Positions 7,341 to 14,978 of a stretch of DNA of 15,345 nt are shown here, piece by piece; position 1 is the first letter of the stretch; every line of letters starts with the position of its first letter. This DNA is from Burkholderiales bacterium. Its GTDB lineage: Bacteria > Pseudomonadota > Gammaproteobacteria > Burkholderiales > Burkholderiaceae_D. The stretch spans positions 1-15,345 of the forward strand of contig SYFN01000005.1 of NCBI GenBank assembly GCA_005800405.1, in the 5' to 3' direction. Both the position numbers and the translations under genes were made by a program. The notes below the pieces were generated by a model, which saw nothing but the letters and a program-made list of their open reading frames with translations, ran no database searches and was not told where the DNA came from.

Positions 7341-8726
7341 ATGACGCTTATTCAGATTTATCGTTCTCTGGCCGACAAACTTCTCTGTGCCGGTACCTTG
7401 TTGAGTCTTGGGCTGCTGATCCTGAGCAGTCCATCGTCTGCTGAGACCAAACCATCCAGTGCTCGTCAGCCAGTGCTGATTGATGCAATCGCTGTGGTCG
7501 TCAACACGGATGTCATCACTCTGAAAGAGATTGAGGAGCGTTCGCGTCTGGTTGAGCAGCGGCTGAAACGTCAAAACATACAGCTGCCTGCGCGCGAAGT
7601 GCTGCAAAAGCAGTTACTCGAGCGAATGATCGTAAACCGTGCACAGATGCAGCTAGCGAGAGAGACAGGTATCCGCATCGATGATCTGCTGCTCGATCGT
7701 GCGATTGCAAGAATTGCCGAGCAAAACAAGTTGACCGTACAGGCGTTCCGGGATCAGCTGGAGGGAGATGGCCTCTCGTTCGCACGTTTTCGCGAAGAAG
7801 TACGTGAAGAAATCACCCTACAGCGTCTGCGCGAGCGCGAAGTGGACAACAAAATTCAGATCACCGATGCTGAGGTTGATAACTTCCTTGCAGCGGCTGC
7901 CGGCAATGCGGAGGGCGCACAGAGTGAAATCAACATCGCGCAGATTTTGGTTCGTGTACCCGAGAAAGCCACGCCAGAGCAGATTGCAGAACGTCGCAAG
8001 CGTGCTGATCAGGCGCTTGCGCAGCTGAGTTCAGGCGTCGAGTTCGCGAAGGTTGCGGCCAGTTTCTCGGATGCCGGCGATGCACTCAGTGGTGGCGAAC
8101 TCGGCTGGCGAAATGCCTCGCGTCTGCCTCAGCTTTTTCTGGAGGCAACTGAAAAAACCAAAGAGGGCGAAATTGCGCCGCTTGCACGCAGTGCGAATGG
8201 CTTTCATATCCTCAAAGTCATTGGAAGGCGCAGCGCTAGCATGGTCAAGGCAGGTGCGGGTGCTGTGGTTCAGCAAACGCTTGCGCGCCATATCCTGATC
8301 AAGGTGAATCAGATTGTCTCTGCTGCCGAAGCGCGTCGCAAACTGGTTGAACTTAAAGAGCGGCTGGATAACAAAGCAGCGAAGTTCGAGGAATTGGCAC
8401 GACTGTATTCCAATGATGGCTCTGCCAGCAAAGGGGGTGACCTCGGCTGGATTTATCCCGGTGATACCGTGCCCGAGTTTGAACGAGCGATGAGTGCGCT
8501 CAAGCCCGGTGAAATCAGTGGGCCTGTCGAGTCGCCATTTGGTTATCACCTGATCGAAGTCATCCAGCGAAAATCCGAGGAAATTTCCCGAGAACGGCAG
8601 CGTTTGATTGTGCGACAGGCGTTGCGTGAACAGAAACTCGAAGAATCTTACGAAGACTGGTTACGCCAGCTGCGTGATCGTGCCTACGTCGAGTATCGTC
8701 TGGACGATATCAATCGTCCGTACTAG
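7341..8726 (+). CDS. surA: Periplasmic chaperone / peptidyl-prolyl isomerase SurA
   Basis: SurA escorts unfolded outer-membrane barrel proteins, LptD among them, across the periplasm. Its 461 residues start with a signal peptide (hydrophobic stretch about 14-30, cleavage after SSA at 34). The SurA N-terminal helical chaperone domain follows (about 45-190, with IDAIAVVVNTDVIT at its start). Two parvulin (rotamase) domains come next. Parvulin 1 spans about 196-296 (INIAQILV, GGELGW, GFHILKV). Parvulin 2 spans about 313-409 (TLARHILIK, SNDGSASKGGDLGW, SPFGYHLIEV). A C-terminal helix completes the core. The length is a little above the 428 of E. coli SurA, partly from an alanine/glycine-rich linker between the parvulins. 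There is no upstream in-frame start and no Shine-Dalgarno sequence. It is co-directional with lptD and has no terminator before pdxA, whose start is 9 bases after the stop. Confidence 0.96.
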   Translation: MTLIQIYRSLADKLLCAGTLLSLGLLILSSPSSAETKPSSARQPVLIDAIAVVVNTDVITLKEIEERSRLVEQRLKRQNIQLPAREVLQKQLLERMIVNRAQMQLARETGIRIDDLLLDRAIARIAEQNKLTVQAFRDQLEGDGLSFARFREEVREEITLQRLREREVDNKIQITDAEVDNFLAAAAGNAEGAQSEINIAQILVRVPEKATPEQIAERRKRADQALAQLSSGVEFAKVAASFSDAGDALSGGELGWRNASRLPQLFLEATEKTKEGEIAPLARSANGFHILKVIGRRSASMVKAGAGAVVQQTLARHILIKVNQIVSAAEARRKLVELKERLDNKAAKFEELARLYSNDGSASKGGDLGWIYPGDTVPEFERAMSALKPGEISGPVESPFGYHLIEVIQRKSEEISRERQRLIVRQALREQKLEESYEDWLRQLRDRAYVEYRLDDINRPY

Positions 8727-8735
8727 CCAACACCC

Positions 8736-9737
8736 ATGTCACGTCCGCGGATTGCGATCAGTTGTGGTGAGCCCGCCGGCGTGGGTCCGGAAATCGCGGT
8801 ACAGGCAGCCGTCCAATCAAGCTCGGTAGCATGCCTGCTGATTGGCGATGCCACGCAGTTGGCGTTGCTGTTGAGAGCTGTGGCGCCGCAGTATCCTTTG
8901 CAGCGGGTGACCTCGGCAGCCAGTTGGAAAGACCAGCCGGGTCATCTCGCCATCATGGATTGTCCACTCGCGATAACACCTGTGCCCGGACAGCTGGATG
9001 CCCGCAATGGCAAGCCTGTACTCGACATGCTGGATGCAGCACTCGCGGCGGCCATGGCGGGTGATGTCGACGCCATCGTGACCGCGCCGGTGCAAAAAAG
9101 CACCATCAATGATGCGGGTATCGCTTTCACTGGGCACACGGAATATCTTGCTGAAAAAACCCACACACCGCAGGTGGTGATGATGCTGGCGGGTCTGAAT
9201 GGCAAACAGATGTTCAGAGTCGCCCTGGCTACGACCCACCTGGCATTATCTGAGGTGCCGCGTGCAATCACGCGCGAAAGTCTGAGATCAACGCTTGCGA
9301 TTATTCATCGTGATCTGGCCATGCGGTTTGGTATCGCCAGTCCACGTATTCTGGTGACCGGACTCAATCCCCATGCGGGTGAAGGCGGGTATCTGGGGCG
9401 TGAGGAAATTAATGTCATACGACCCGTGATCGACGAGGCAAGCGCACATGGATGGCAAGTATCCGGCCCCTATCCTGCCGATACGCTGTTTCAGCCGCGT
9501 TACCTTGACCAGGCAGATTGCGTGCTGGCGATGTATCACGATCAAGGTTTGCCGGTGCTAAAGTTTGCGACCTTTGGCAAGGGCGTGAATATTACCCTGG
9601 GTCTCCCCGTCATTCGTACTTCGGTGGATCATGGCACGGCACTGGACAAGGCAGCTGCTGGTTATGGTCATGCTGATGCGAGCAGCATGGTCGAAGCTAT
9701 TGCGATGGCAGCGCAGATGGCCATGACTCAACAATGA
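8736..9737 (+). CDS. pdxA: 4-hydroxythreonine-4-phosphate dehydrogenase
   Basis: PdxA oxidises 4-phosphohydroxy-L-threonine with NAD+. The product decarboxylates and is joined by PdxJ to deoxyxylulose phosphate in the long pathway to pyridoxal 5'-phosphate; the enzyme is cytoplasmic. The 333 residues match the family length. Seen directly: [11 protein letters not shown] (9-19), [13 protein letters not shown] (116-128) with FTGHTEYL (131-138), [11 protein letters not shown] (211-221), [11 protein letters not shown] (267-277) and [13 protein letters not shown] (294-306). The three metal-binding histidines expected from E. coli PdxA are present as H168, H213 and H268. The start lies 9 bases after surA with no Shine-Dalgarno sequence. 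The stop overlaps the rsmA start (ATGA), implying coupled translation. Confidence 0.97.
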   Translation: MSRPRIAISCGEPAGVGPEIAVQAAVQSSSVACLLIGDATQLALLLRAVAPQYPLQRVTSAASWKDQPGHLAIMDCPLAITPVPGQLDARNGKPVLDMLDAALAAAMAGDVDAIVTAPVQKSTINDAGIAFTGHTEYLAEKTHTPQVVMMLAGLNGKQMFRVALATTHLALSEVPRAITRESLRSTLAIIHRDLAMRFGIASPRILVTGLNPHAGEGGYLGREEINVIRPVIDEASAHGWQVSGPYPADTLFQPRYLDQADCVLAMYHDQGLPVLKFATFGKGVNITLGLPVIRTSVDHGTALDKAAAGYGHADASSMVEAIAMAAQMAMTQQ

Positions 9738-10498
9738 AGCATGTGCCGCGCAAGCGCTTCGGGCAGAATTTTCTGACCGATCAGAATGTCCTCTCTGAAA
9801 TCATTCGCGCAATCGCGCCCGCCGCTGATGACACCATGGTGGAAATTGGGCCCGGACAGGGCGCGATGACGGTGTTGTTATTGACACATTTAACCCGCTT
9901 ACATGTGGTCGAACTCGATTGTGATCTGGTCGCGCTACTGCAAAAAAAATTCAACCCCGATAAACTCATCATGCATGCGGGCGATGCCTTGCAATTTGAT
10001 TTCGGCGCGCTTGAGCCGGCGCAAGGCAAGCTGCGCATCGTCGGCAATCTACCCTATAACATCTCCAGTCCTCTGCTCTTTCATATCACGCAGTATGCGC
10101 AGCAGGTAGAGGACCAGCATTTCATGCTCCAGAAAGAAGTCGTCCAGCGCATGGTGGCACCCCCCGGCGGTAAAGATTACGGACGTTTGTCCGTGATGCT
10201 GCAATGGCGCTATCAGATGGAGATGCTGTTCATCGTGCCACCCTCGGCATTTGATCCGCCTCCCAAGGTTGATTCGGCGATTGTTCGTATGCGGCCGATT
10301 GCAACACCGCTGGCATGTGAGCAGACACGTCTGGAGCAGGTAGTAACCCAGGCTTTCTCACAGCGACGCAAGGTGATTCGTAATAGTCTGGGCAGTCTAT
10401 TCACAGAACAGCAGCTCATCGCTGCTGGCATTGATCCTCAGGCGCGTCCTGAGACAATATCGCTGGAACAGTATGTCGCGCTGACACATTTACATTGA
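9734..10498 (+). CDS. rsmA: 16S rRNA (adenine-1518/1519 N6)-dimethyltransferase
   Basis: RsmA (KsgA) adds four methyl groups from S-adenosylmethionine to two adjacent adenines in the 3'-terminal hairpin of 16S rRNA, late in 30S assembly. Its 254 residues carry the whole signature: [11 protein letters not shown] (6-16), the SAM-binding motif [11 protein letters not shown] (36-46), the acidic VVELDCDL (58-65), the catalytic [10 protein letters not shown] (105-114), [12 protein letters not shown] (173-184) and [13 protein letters not shown] (208-220). The start ATG lies in the pdxA stop (ATGA) and lacks a Shine-Dalgarno sequence, so initiation is probably by coupling. It is the last gene of its operon. 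The convergent metallohydrolase gene ends only 9 bases away. Loss of the enzyme is known to give kasugamycin resistance in other bacteria. Confidence 0.97.
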   Translation: MKHVPRKRFGQNFLTDQNVLSEIIRAIAPAADDTMVEIGPGQGAMTVLLLTHLTRLHVVELDCDLVALLQKKFNPDKLIMHAGDALQFDFGALEPAQGKLRIVGNLPYNISSPLLFHITQYAQQVEDQHFMLQKEVVQRMVAPPGGKDYGRLSVMLQWRYQMEMLFIVPPSAFDPPPKVDSAIVRMRPIATPLACEQTRLEQVVTQAFSQRRKVIRNSLGSLFTEQQLIAAGIDPQARPETISLEQYVALTHLH

Positions 10499-10507
10499 TT
10501 CGCTGAC

Positions 10508-11362
10508 TCAGAATACCGGCAAGCTCGCCAACTCATGATCCCGCAGCGCCTTGCGCGCTGTTTCAAATTCCGGTAGCAGCGATTGAACAGTCGCCCAGAA
10601 CTGTGGGCCGTGATTCATTTCGCGCAGGTGCGATAGTTCGTGAGCCACCACATAATCAATATTGGGCAATGCAAAATGCATCAATCGCCAGTTTAGCCTT
10701 ATGCGTCCATTAGCGGTACACGAGCCCCATTGCGTACTCGCCGATGACAGAACAAAGCCTTTGAATGTCACACCGAGTTTGGATGCGTAGATATCCAGTC
10801 GTTCGGCAAAGATACGCTTTGCTTCAGCTTGCAGCCAGCCTTGAACGCGGTCTTTGAGTTGTTGTTCAGTTGCTGAAGCCGGCAGGCTGACATGCAGTTC
10901 TCGGGTTTGCTCATCAAAGCGTATGCCGGTATTGGTTGAATCAGCAATACGCACCACGATGTCGGTTCCAAGATAAGGCAGGCACGCACCATCGCGCCAT
11001 TCCATGGGTGGTTGCAGGCGCCTCACTGAACGCTCTCGCTGTTCATTGATTTTTTTGAAAATCCATGCGCACTTTTCCATGATCGTTGATTCGATCTCAG
11101 CTACAGTGACCCAGCGTGGTGCTGTCACCCGTAAACCTTCGTCATCAATCAGAAAGCCGATGGTGCGTCGTTTTGAACGCAGTAGTCGGTAATCCAGCGT
11201 ATGTTCATCAAGCCGCAGTCGTCTGTGGCCCGCCGGGATCGGTGATTCGGGGACGGTAGAGCGCGGCGGCTCGGGATCGGCTGGGGTCCCCGATAGCAAA
11301 TCCAGCAGCGATAGCTGGTTGGGATCTGCCAATTTTTGACGAAGGTACTGCTTAAGTGACAT
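10508..11362 (-). CDS. YgjP/DUF45-family zinc-dependent metallohydrolase (SprT/WLM-like)
   Basis: A 284-residue protein of the E. coli YgjP family (often annotated 'M48 family metallopeptidase'), whose physiological substrate I do not know. Seen directly: a zinc site VVAHELSHLREMNHGPQFW (238-256) with the HExxH pair H241 and H245, catalytic E242 and a third histidine H251. Before it are the family hallmarks STQWGSC (209-215) and RIRLNWRLMHF (220-230). The N-terminal half has the YgjP pattern DYRLLRSKRRTIGFLIDDEG (57-76). Residues 1-45 are a proline-rich extension outside the recognisable domain, so the true start could be later, but no better initiation site is evident. There is no signal peptide, so it is probably cytoplasmic. 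No Shine-Dalgarno sequence precedes ATG 11362; an 11-codon minicistron bridges it to plsC. It is the last gene of the glyQ-glyS-gmhB-plsC operon. Confidence 0.88.
   Translation of the reverse strand: MSLKQYLRQKLADPNQLSLLDLLSGTPADPEPPRSTVPESPIPAGHRRLRLDEHTLDYRLLRSKRRTIGFLIDDEGLRVTAPRWVTVAEIESTIMEKCAWIFKKINEQRERSVRRLQPPMEWRDGACLPYLGTDIVVRIADSTNTGIRFDEQTRELHVSLPASATEQQLKDRVQGWLQAEAKRIFAERLDIYASKLGVTFKGFVLSSASTQWGSCTANGRIRLNWRLMHFALPNIDYVVAHELSHLREMNHGPQFWATVQSLLPEFETARKALRDHELASLPVF
10544..10563 (+). terminator. Weak candidate terminator for the lptD-rsmA transcript, inside the convergent gene
   Basis: CAGCGC (10544-10549), loop CTTGC, GCGCTG (10555-10560) is a perfect 6-bp GC-rich stem followed by only TTTC. 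It lies 46 bases past the rsmA stop, antisense to the C-terminal codons of the metallohydrolase gene. It is the best hairpin I see near the convergent junction. The U-tract is poor and the palindrome may simply be coding sequence, so support is weak. Confidence 0.22.
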
Positions 11363-11400
11363 GGGCGGTTAAGATGAGATACAGATTGACGTTGACATGC

Positions 11401-12171
11401 TCATGCCTGATTTGCTACGGCGCTTGCAGGCGTTTGGACTGCATAGGCTGCTGGCGAGATGACGCGCATTTCGGATTCTATCCAATTTTCGACTTGTGTC
11501 ATGAGTTCTGTAGATGAAAGACCGTCGGGTGCTATTGGTTTCCCTATGGAGATGGTGATCAGCCCCGGTTTTTTGATGAAGGCATTGCGTGGCCAGCAAT
11601 CGCCTGAATTCATAGCGATTGGTACCACCGGCGTTTTTGTTCCAATAGCCAGAATCGCGCCACCTGCCTTGTATTTGCCTTGCTGTCCCACCGGTGTGCG
11701 CGCACCCTCGGGGAACATAATCACCCACTGCCCATCATCCAGTCTGCGTCGACCCGTTTGTATGACCTGCGCCATGGCATTGCGTCCTTTGTTGCGATCA
11801 ATCGCAATCATGCGCATCATCCCCAGGCCCCAGCCAAAGAAGGGTATGTACAGTAATTCTTTTTTAAATACGAAAATCAGTGGTTGTGGCATCAACCAGC
11901 AGTAAAAAATAGTCTCCCAAGCTGACTGATGTTTGGAGAGCAAAATCACGGGTGCATGAGGTAGATTTTCTAGGCCTTTGACTTCCCAACGTATGCCACA
12001 TACCGCGCGCGCTGCCAAAGCGACGAAAACATTCCAGCGTGTGATCATGTAGTAGCGTTGCCGATAAGGCAGCAGAAAAAATCCAAAGCAGGCGAGAGCC
12101 CAGACGACCGTTGCAGCGACGATTAACAGCATGAGCACGGTAGAGCGAACAAACAGGATAGGGTGGGACAT
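11401..12171 (-). CDS. plsC: 1-acyl-sn-glycerol-3-phosphate acyltransferase family protein
   Basis: A membrane-associated glycerolipid acyltransferase of 256 residues. It is expected to convert lysophosphatidic acid to phosphatidic acid with acyl-ACP or acyl-CoA. An N-terminal hydrophobic segment (about 5-35) anchors it to the inner membrane. Motif I reads SKHQSAWET (79-87), that is H81-X4-E86, with glutamate where the classical HX4D has aspartate. The region FKKELLYIPFFGWGL (102-116) corresponds to motif II. FPEGARTP (153-160) is motif III, the usual FPEGTR with alanine. VVPIAMNSG (182-190) corresponds to motif IV. GGAG placed 5 bases before the ATG is a fair ribosome binding site held in a small hairpin. 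The gene follows gmhB by 41 bases. Related acyltransferases acting on lipid A or ornithine lipids share this fold, so substrate is inferred. Confidence 0.88.
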   Translation of the reverse strand: MSHPILFVRSTVLMLLIVAATVVWALACFGFFLLPYRQRYYMITRWNVFVALAARAVCGIRWEVKGLENLPHAPVILLSKHQSAWETIFYCWLMPQPLIFVFKKELLYIPFFGWGLGMMRMIAIDRNKGRNAMAQVIQTGRRRLDDGQWVIMFPEGARTPVGQQGKYKAGGAILAIGTKTPVVPIAMNSGDCWPRNAFIKKPGLITISIGKPIAPDGLSSTELMTQVENWIESEMRVISPAAYAVQTPASAVANQA

Positions 12172-12182
12172 GCGGGCTCCGC
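12172..12182 (-). promoter_or_regulatory. plsC ribosome binding site in a GC hairpin
   Basis: Read on the minus strand, the 11 bases before the plsC ATG are GCGGAGCCCGC. The Shine-Dalgarno core GGAG (12180-12177) is 5 bases from the ATG. The segment folds as GCGG-AGC-CCGC, a 4-bp all-GC stem touching the start codon. A second imperfect stem at 12182-12205 abuts it. Both are visible; an effect on plsC translation is inference. Confidence 0.4.
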
Positions 12183-12212
12183 AGACGCCGAGTGCAGGCT
12201 GTCTGAATGATG

Positions 12213-12827
12213 TTATTGGTTTTTTTCTCTCAGCAATGCCGAACGCGCCAGTTCGACAGTCTCATCGACGAGCTGATCCGTCTGCAGCAGCTTGTCCACG
12301 ACAGCAGCCAGACTATCCAGCACGATCGTGCACGGTGGCAGCCCACCTTTGTCGATAGTGAGCTTGCCTTTACCGGTGCGAACTAGATAAGGCATACATC
12401 CCACCTCGAATGCGGCTTGCAGATCGCGCAGCGAGTCACCCACAAACGGTATGCCGGCGAGTTCGCAACCGAAGCGCTGTCCCACCGCTCTGAGCATACC
12501 CGGGCGTGGTTTACGGCAGTCGCAAAAATCTTCAGGTGCATGAGGACAGAAGAAAATAGCATTGATATGAGCCCCCACGGTTTGCGCCGTCAGGTGTAGT
12601 TTTTGGTGAATCGCATTAAGCGCGTGCATGTCAAACACGCCACGAGCCAAGCCCGCCTGATTGGTGGCGACGGCCACCCGATAGCCATGTTGATTCAAGC
12701 GTGCAATTGCCTCAAGCGATCCGGGAATGGGCCGCCACTCCGCCGCTGACTTGATGTATGCATCGGAATCCTCATTGATCACACCATCACGGTCAAGGAT
12801 GATCAGTTTTGAGGTCACCATCGTCAT
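12213..12827 (-). CDS. gmhB: D-glycero-D-manno-heptose-1,7-bisphosphate 7-phosphatase
   Basis: A cytoplasmic HAD-superfamily phosphatase of 204 residues. It removes the 7-phosphate of the heptose bisphosphate on the way to ADP-heptose, the LPS inner-core precursor. Seen directly: the HAD nucleophile motif LDRDGVIN (11-18) with D12 and D14, VATNQAGLARG (53-63), the zinc loop CPHAPEDFCDCRKP (94-107) with C94, H96, C102 and C104, KPRPGM (106-111) and GDSLRDL (130-136) carrying the metal aspartate. The zinc loop looks shorter between its second and third ligands than I recall for E. coli GmhB. AGGG 8 bases before ATG 12827 supports this start over the ATG two codons later. The gene starts 16 bases after the glyS stop. 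Homologous HAD enzymes also include histidinol-phosphate phosphatase, but the zinc loop and the plsC neighbour favour GmhB. Confidence 0.93.
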   Translation of the reverse strand: MTMVTSKLIILDRDGVINEDSDAYIKSAAEWRPIPGSLEAIARLNQHGYRVAVATNQAGLARGVFDMHALNAIHQKLHLTAQTVGAHINAIFFCPHAPEDFCDCRKPRPGMLRAVGQRFGCELAGIPFVGDSLRDLQAAFEVGCMPYLVRTGKGKLTIDKGGLPPCTIVLDSLAAVVDKLLQTDQLVDETVELARSALLREKNQ

Positions 12828-12843
12828 AATTGATACCCTGGTT

Positions 12844-14943
12844 TCACGCAGCGAGTCGGGAAATATCCGCGACGCGATTCATCATCGCATGCAGCGACTG
12901 CAGCAAGGCCAGACGATTTGCACGCAGAGCGGCATCGTCGGCCATGACCATCACATCATTGAAAAATGCATCTACATCATCACGCAGATTGGCTAGCGCT
13001 TTGAGAGTGGCGGTGAAGTCGCCGCTGGCGAAAGCTTTATCCACCGCGATGCGTGTTTCTGTCATCGCACCATACAGTCGCTGCTCAGCTGCTTCGGCGA
13101 GTAATCCGGGTTGAACCTCAACCTGGACGCCCTCATTTTTTTTCAGAATATTAGTGATGCGCTTGTTCGCTGCTGCCAGCGATTGCGCCTCGGGCAGGGC
13201 AGCGAAAGCTTTGACGGCATCCAGGCGCTCAATGATGTCGTCGAGTCGATCCGGCATGGGTGCGACCACGGCCTCAATTGCATCCTGCGCGTAGCCCCGC
13301 TCGCGCAGCTGGCCGCGAAGTCTGTCGTATACAAAGCTTTTTGCATCAGCGACAGGATCGCTGAAATGAGCATTCCCTGCAAACTGCTGTGCTGCTTGTG
13401 TCAGCAGATGCGAAATCGAAAGCGGCAAACGTTTTTCCATCAGCATACGGATGATGCCCAACGCATGGCGGCGAAGTGCAAACGGATCCTTGTCCCGCGA
13501 AGGCGCCAGTCCAATGCCCCATATACCGACCAGCGTCTCGAGCTTGTCTGCCATTGCCACGACTGTACCGGTGCGGGTCGATGGCAGCGTATCGCCGGCA
13601 AAGCGGGGTTGGTAATGTTCGCCAATCGCTGTTGCAACCTCATCAGCTTCCCCATCATGTCGTGCGTAATAGGTACCCATGATGCCCTGCAGTTCAGGAA
13701 ATTCACCGACCATATCGGTCAGCAAATCGGCTTTGGATAATTGCGCTGCGCGTTTGGCCTGCTCTGTACTGGCGTCGAGAGTGCCGGCGATGGCAACAGC
13801 AAGAGCGACCACGCGTTCATTACGCTGCGCCTGTGAGCCCAGCTTGTTGTGATACACCACATTGTCCAGACCCGACAGACGATCAATGAGTGCCTTCTTT
13901 TTGTCTTGCTCGAAAAAAAATTTCGCATCAAACAGGCGTGGGCGAACCACTCGTTCATTGCCACCGATGATGTGCTTGGGATCGCCAGTTTCGATGTTCG
14001 ACACAATCAGAAAACGCGAGCGTAATTTGCCTTGTGCATCCGTCAGCGCAAAATACTTCTGATTCGTTTGCATGGTGAGGATCAGACATTCCTGGGGCAC
14101 GGATAAAAACTCCTCATCGAAATGGCATTCGTAGACTACCGGCCATTCGACAAGTGCGGTCACTTCGTCCAGCAGAGATTCGGGCATCAGGATTTGATCG
14201 CTGTTTTCTTTCGCTTTCAGGTCCTGGCGAATTTTTTCCTTGCGTTCGGCAAAGCTGGCAATGAGACGACCTTCTTCTTTCAGCAAGTCGGCATACTGCG
14301 AAGCCGATGGAATACTGAGTATCGTTTTTTTCGACAGAAAACGATGGCCCAGTGTCGTACGGGAGGATTGCAGACCCAGCAGAGACACGGTGATCAACGT
14401 CTCATCGAGCAATGCAATCAGTCCATGCACCGGTCGTACAAACTGTACTGTCTCGCCATCGGGGCGTTGATAAGTCATCACTTTGGGTATCGGCAGCTTC
14501 GCGATACTTTCTTCGAGTGTTGATTGCAAGCCAGCAGCCAGCGATTCGCCTTTGGCGGTGTAGCTGAAATAAAAACTCTCAGCCTTGCCATCGCTGGCAC
14601 GCTCGAGTTCATCTAATGCAATGTGCTCGCGTCCTGCCGTCAGCGCCAGTGCAGCAAGCTTTTTCATCAATGGGGCAGTGGGCTGGTCTTCCTTATCGAG
14701 CGCGACGGACAGAGGTAGTACTTTTTCACGGATTTTTTTATCTGCCGCAACCGCATGTACACCGGTGATGCTCACCGCCAGTCGGCGGGGGGATGCGTAG
14801 GCGACGATGCTTGCATCAGCATCTGCCAGCGATCGTTGGATCAAGCCTTGCAGCATTGATGCGGAAAAGGCATCACCCAGTTTGGAAAGGACCTTTGGTG
14901 GCAGTTCTTCGGTCAGTAATTCAACCAGCAGTGTTTGCTTCAT
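12844..14943 (-). CDS. glyS: Glycyl-tRNA synthetase beta subunit
   Basis: The tRNA-recognising subunit of the bacterial alpha2beta2 glycyl-tRNA synthetase; GlyQ supplies the adenylation site. Its 699 residues are close to the 689 of the E. coli subunit. Seen directly: the start [17 protein letters not shown] (1-17), typical of the family; [19 protein letters not shown] in the middle; [20 protein letters not shown] at roughly 410-430, which belongs to the HD-like domain; [14 protein letters not shown] near 490; and a C-terminal DALR anticodon-binding domain ending around [16 protein letters not shown] at about 650. The frame is open throughout. The start lies 35 bases after the glyQ stop with at most a weak GAAG-type ribosome binding site. 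Its place between glyQ and gmhB follows the order I recall from Burkholderiales. Confidence 0.97.
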   Translation of the reverse strand: MKQTLLVELLTEELPPKVLSKLGDAFSASMLQGLIQRSLADADASIVAYASPRRLAVSITGVHAVAADKKIREKVLPLSVALDKEDQPTAPLMKKLAALALTAGREHIALDELERASDGKAESFYFSYTAKGESLAAGLQSTLEESIAKLPIPKVMTYQRPDGETVQFVRPVHGLIALLDETLITVSLLGLQSSRTTLGHRFLSKKTILSIPSASQYADLLKEEGRLIASFAERKEKIRQDLKAKENSDQILMPESLLDEVTALVEWPVVYECHFDEEFLSVPQECLILTMQTNQKYFALTDAQGKLRSRFLIVSNIETGDPKHIIGGNERVVRPRLFDAKFFFEQDKKKALIDRLSGLDNVVYHNKLGSQAQRNERVVALAVAIAGTLDASTEQAKRAAQLSKADLLTDMVGEFPELQGIMGTYYARHDGEADEVATAIGEHYQPRFAGDTLPSTRTGTVVAMADKLETLVGIWGIGLAPSRDKDPFALRRHALGIIRMLMEKRLPLSISHLLTQAAQQFAGNAHFSDPVADAKSFVYDRLRGQLRERGYAQDAIEAVVAPMPDRLDDIIERLDAVKAFAALPEAQSLAAANKRITNILKKNEGVQVEVQPGLLAEAAEQRLYGAMTETRIAVDKAFASGDFTATLKALANLRDDVDAFFNDVMVMADDAALRANRLALLQSLHAMMNRVADISRLAA

Positions 14944-14978
14944 GTTCTTCGCTTGTAGGAATGCTTTGATCGTATTTT

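Noticed and set aside
8031..8549. A 172-codon minus-strand frame opposite surA
   Set aside because: It lies wholly within the two parvulin domains of SurA on the other strand, resembles no family, and has no credible start signal.
13111..13740. A 209-codon plus-strand frame opposite glyS
   Set aside because: It is a shadow of the conserved glyS coding sequence with no domain.
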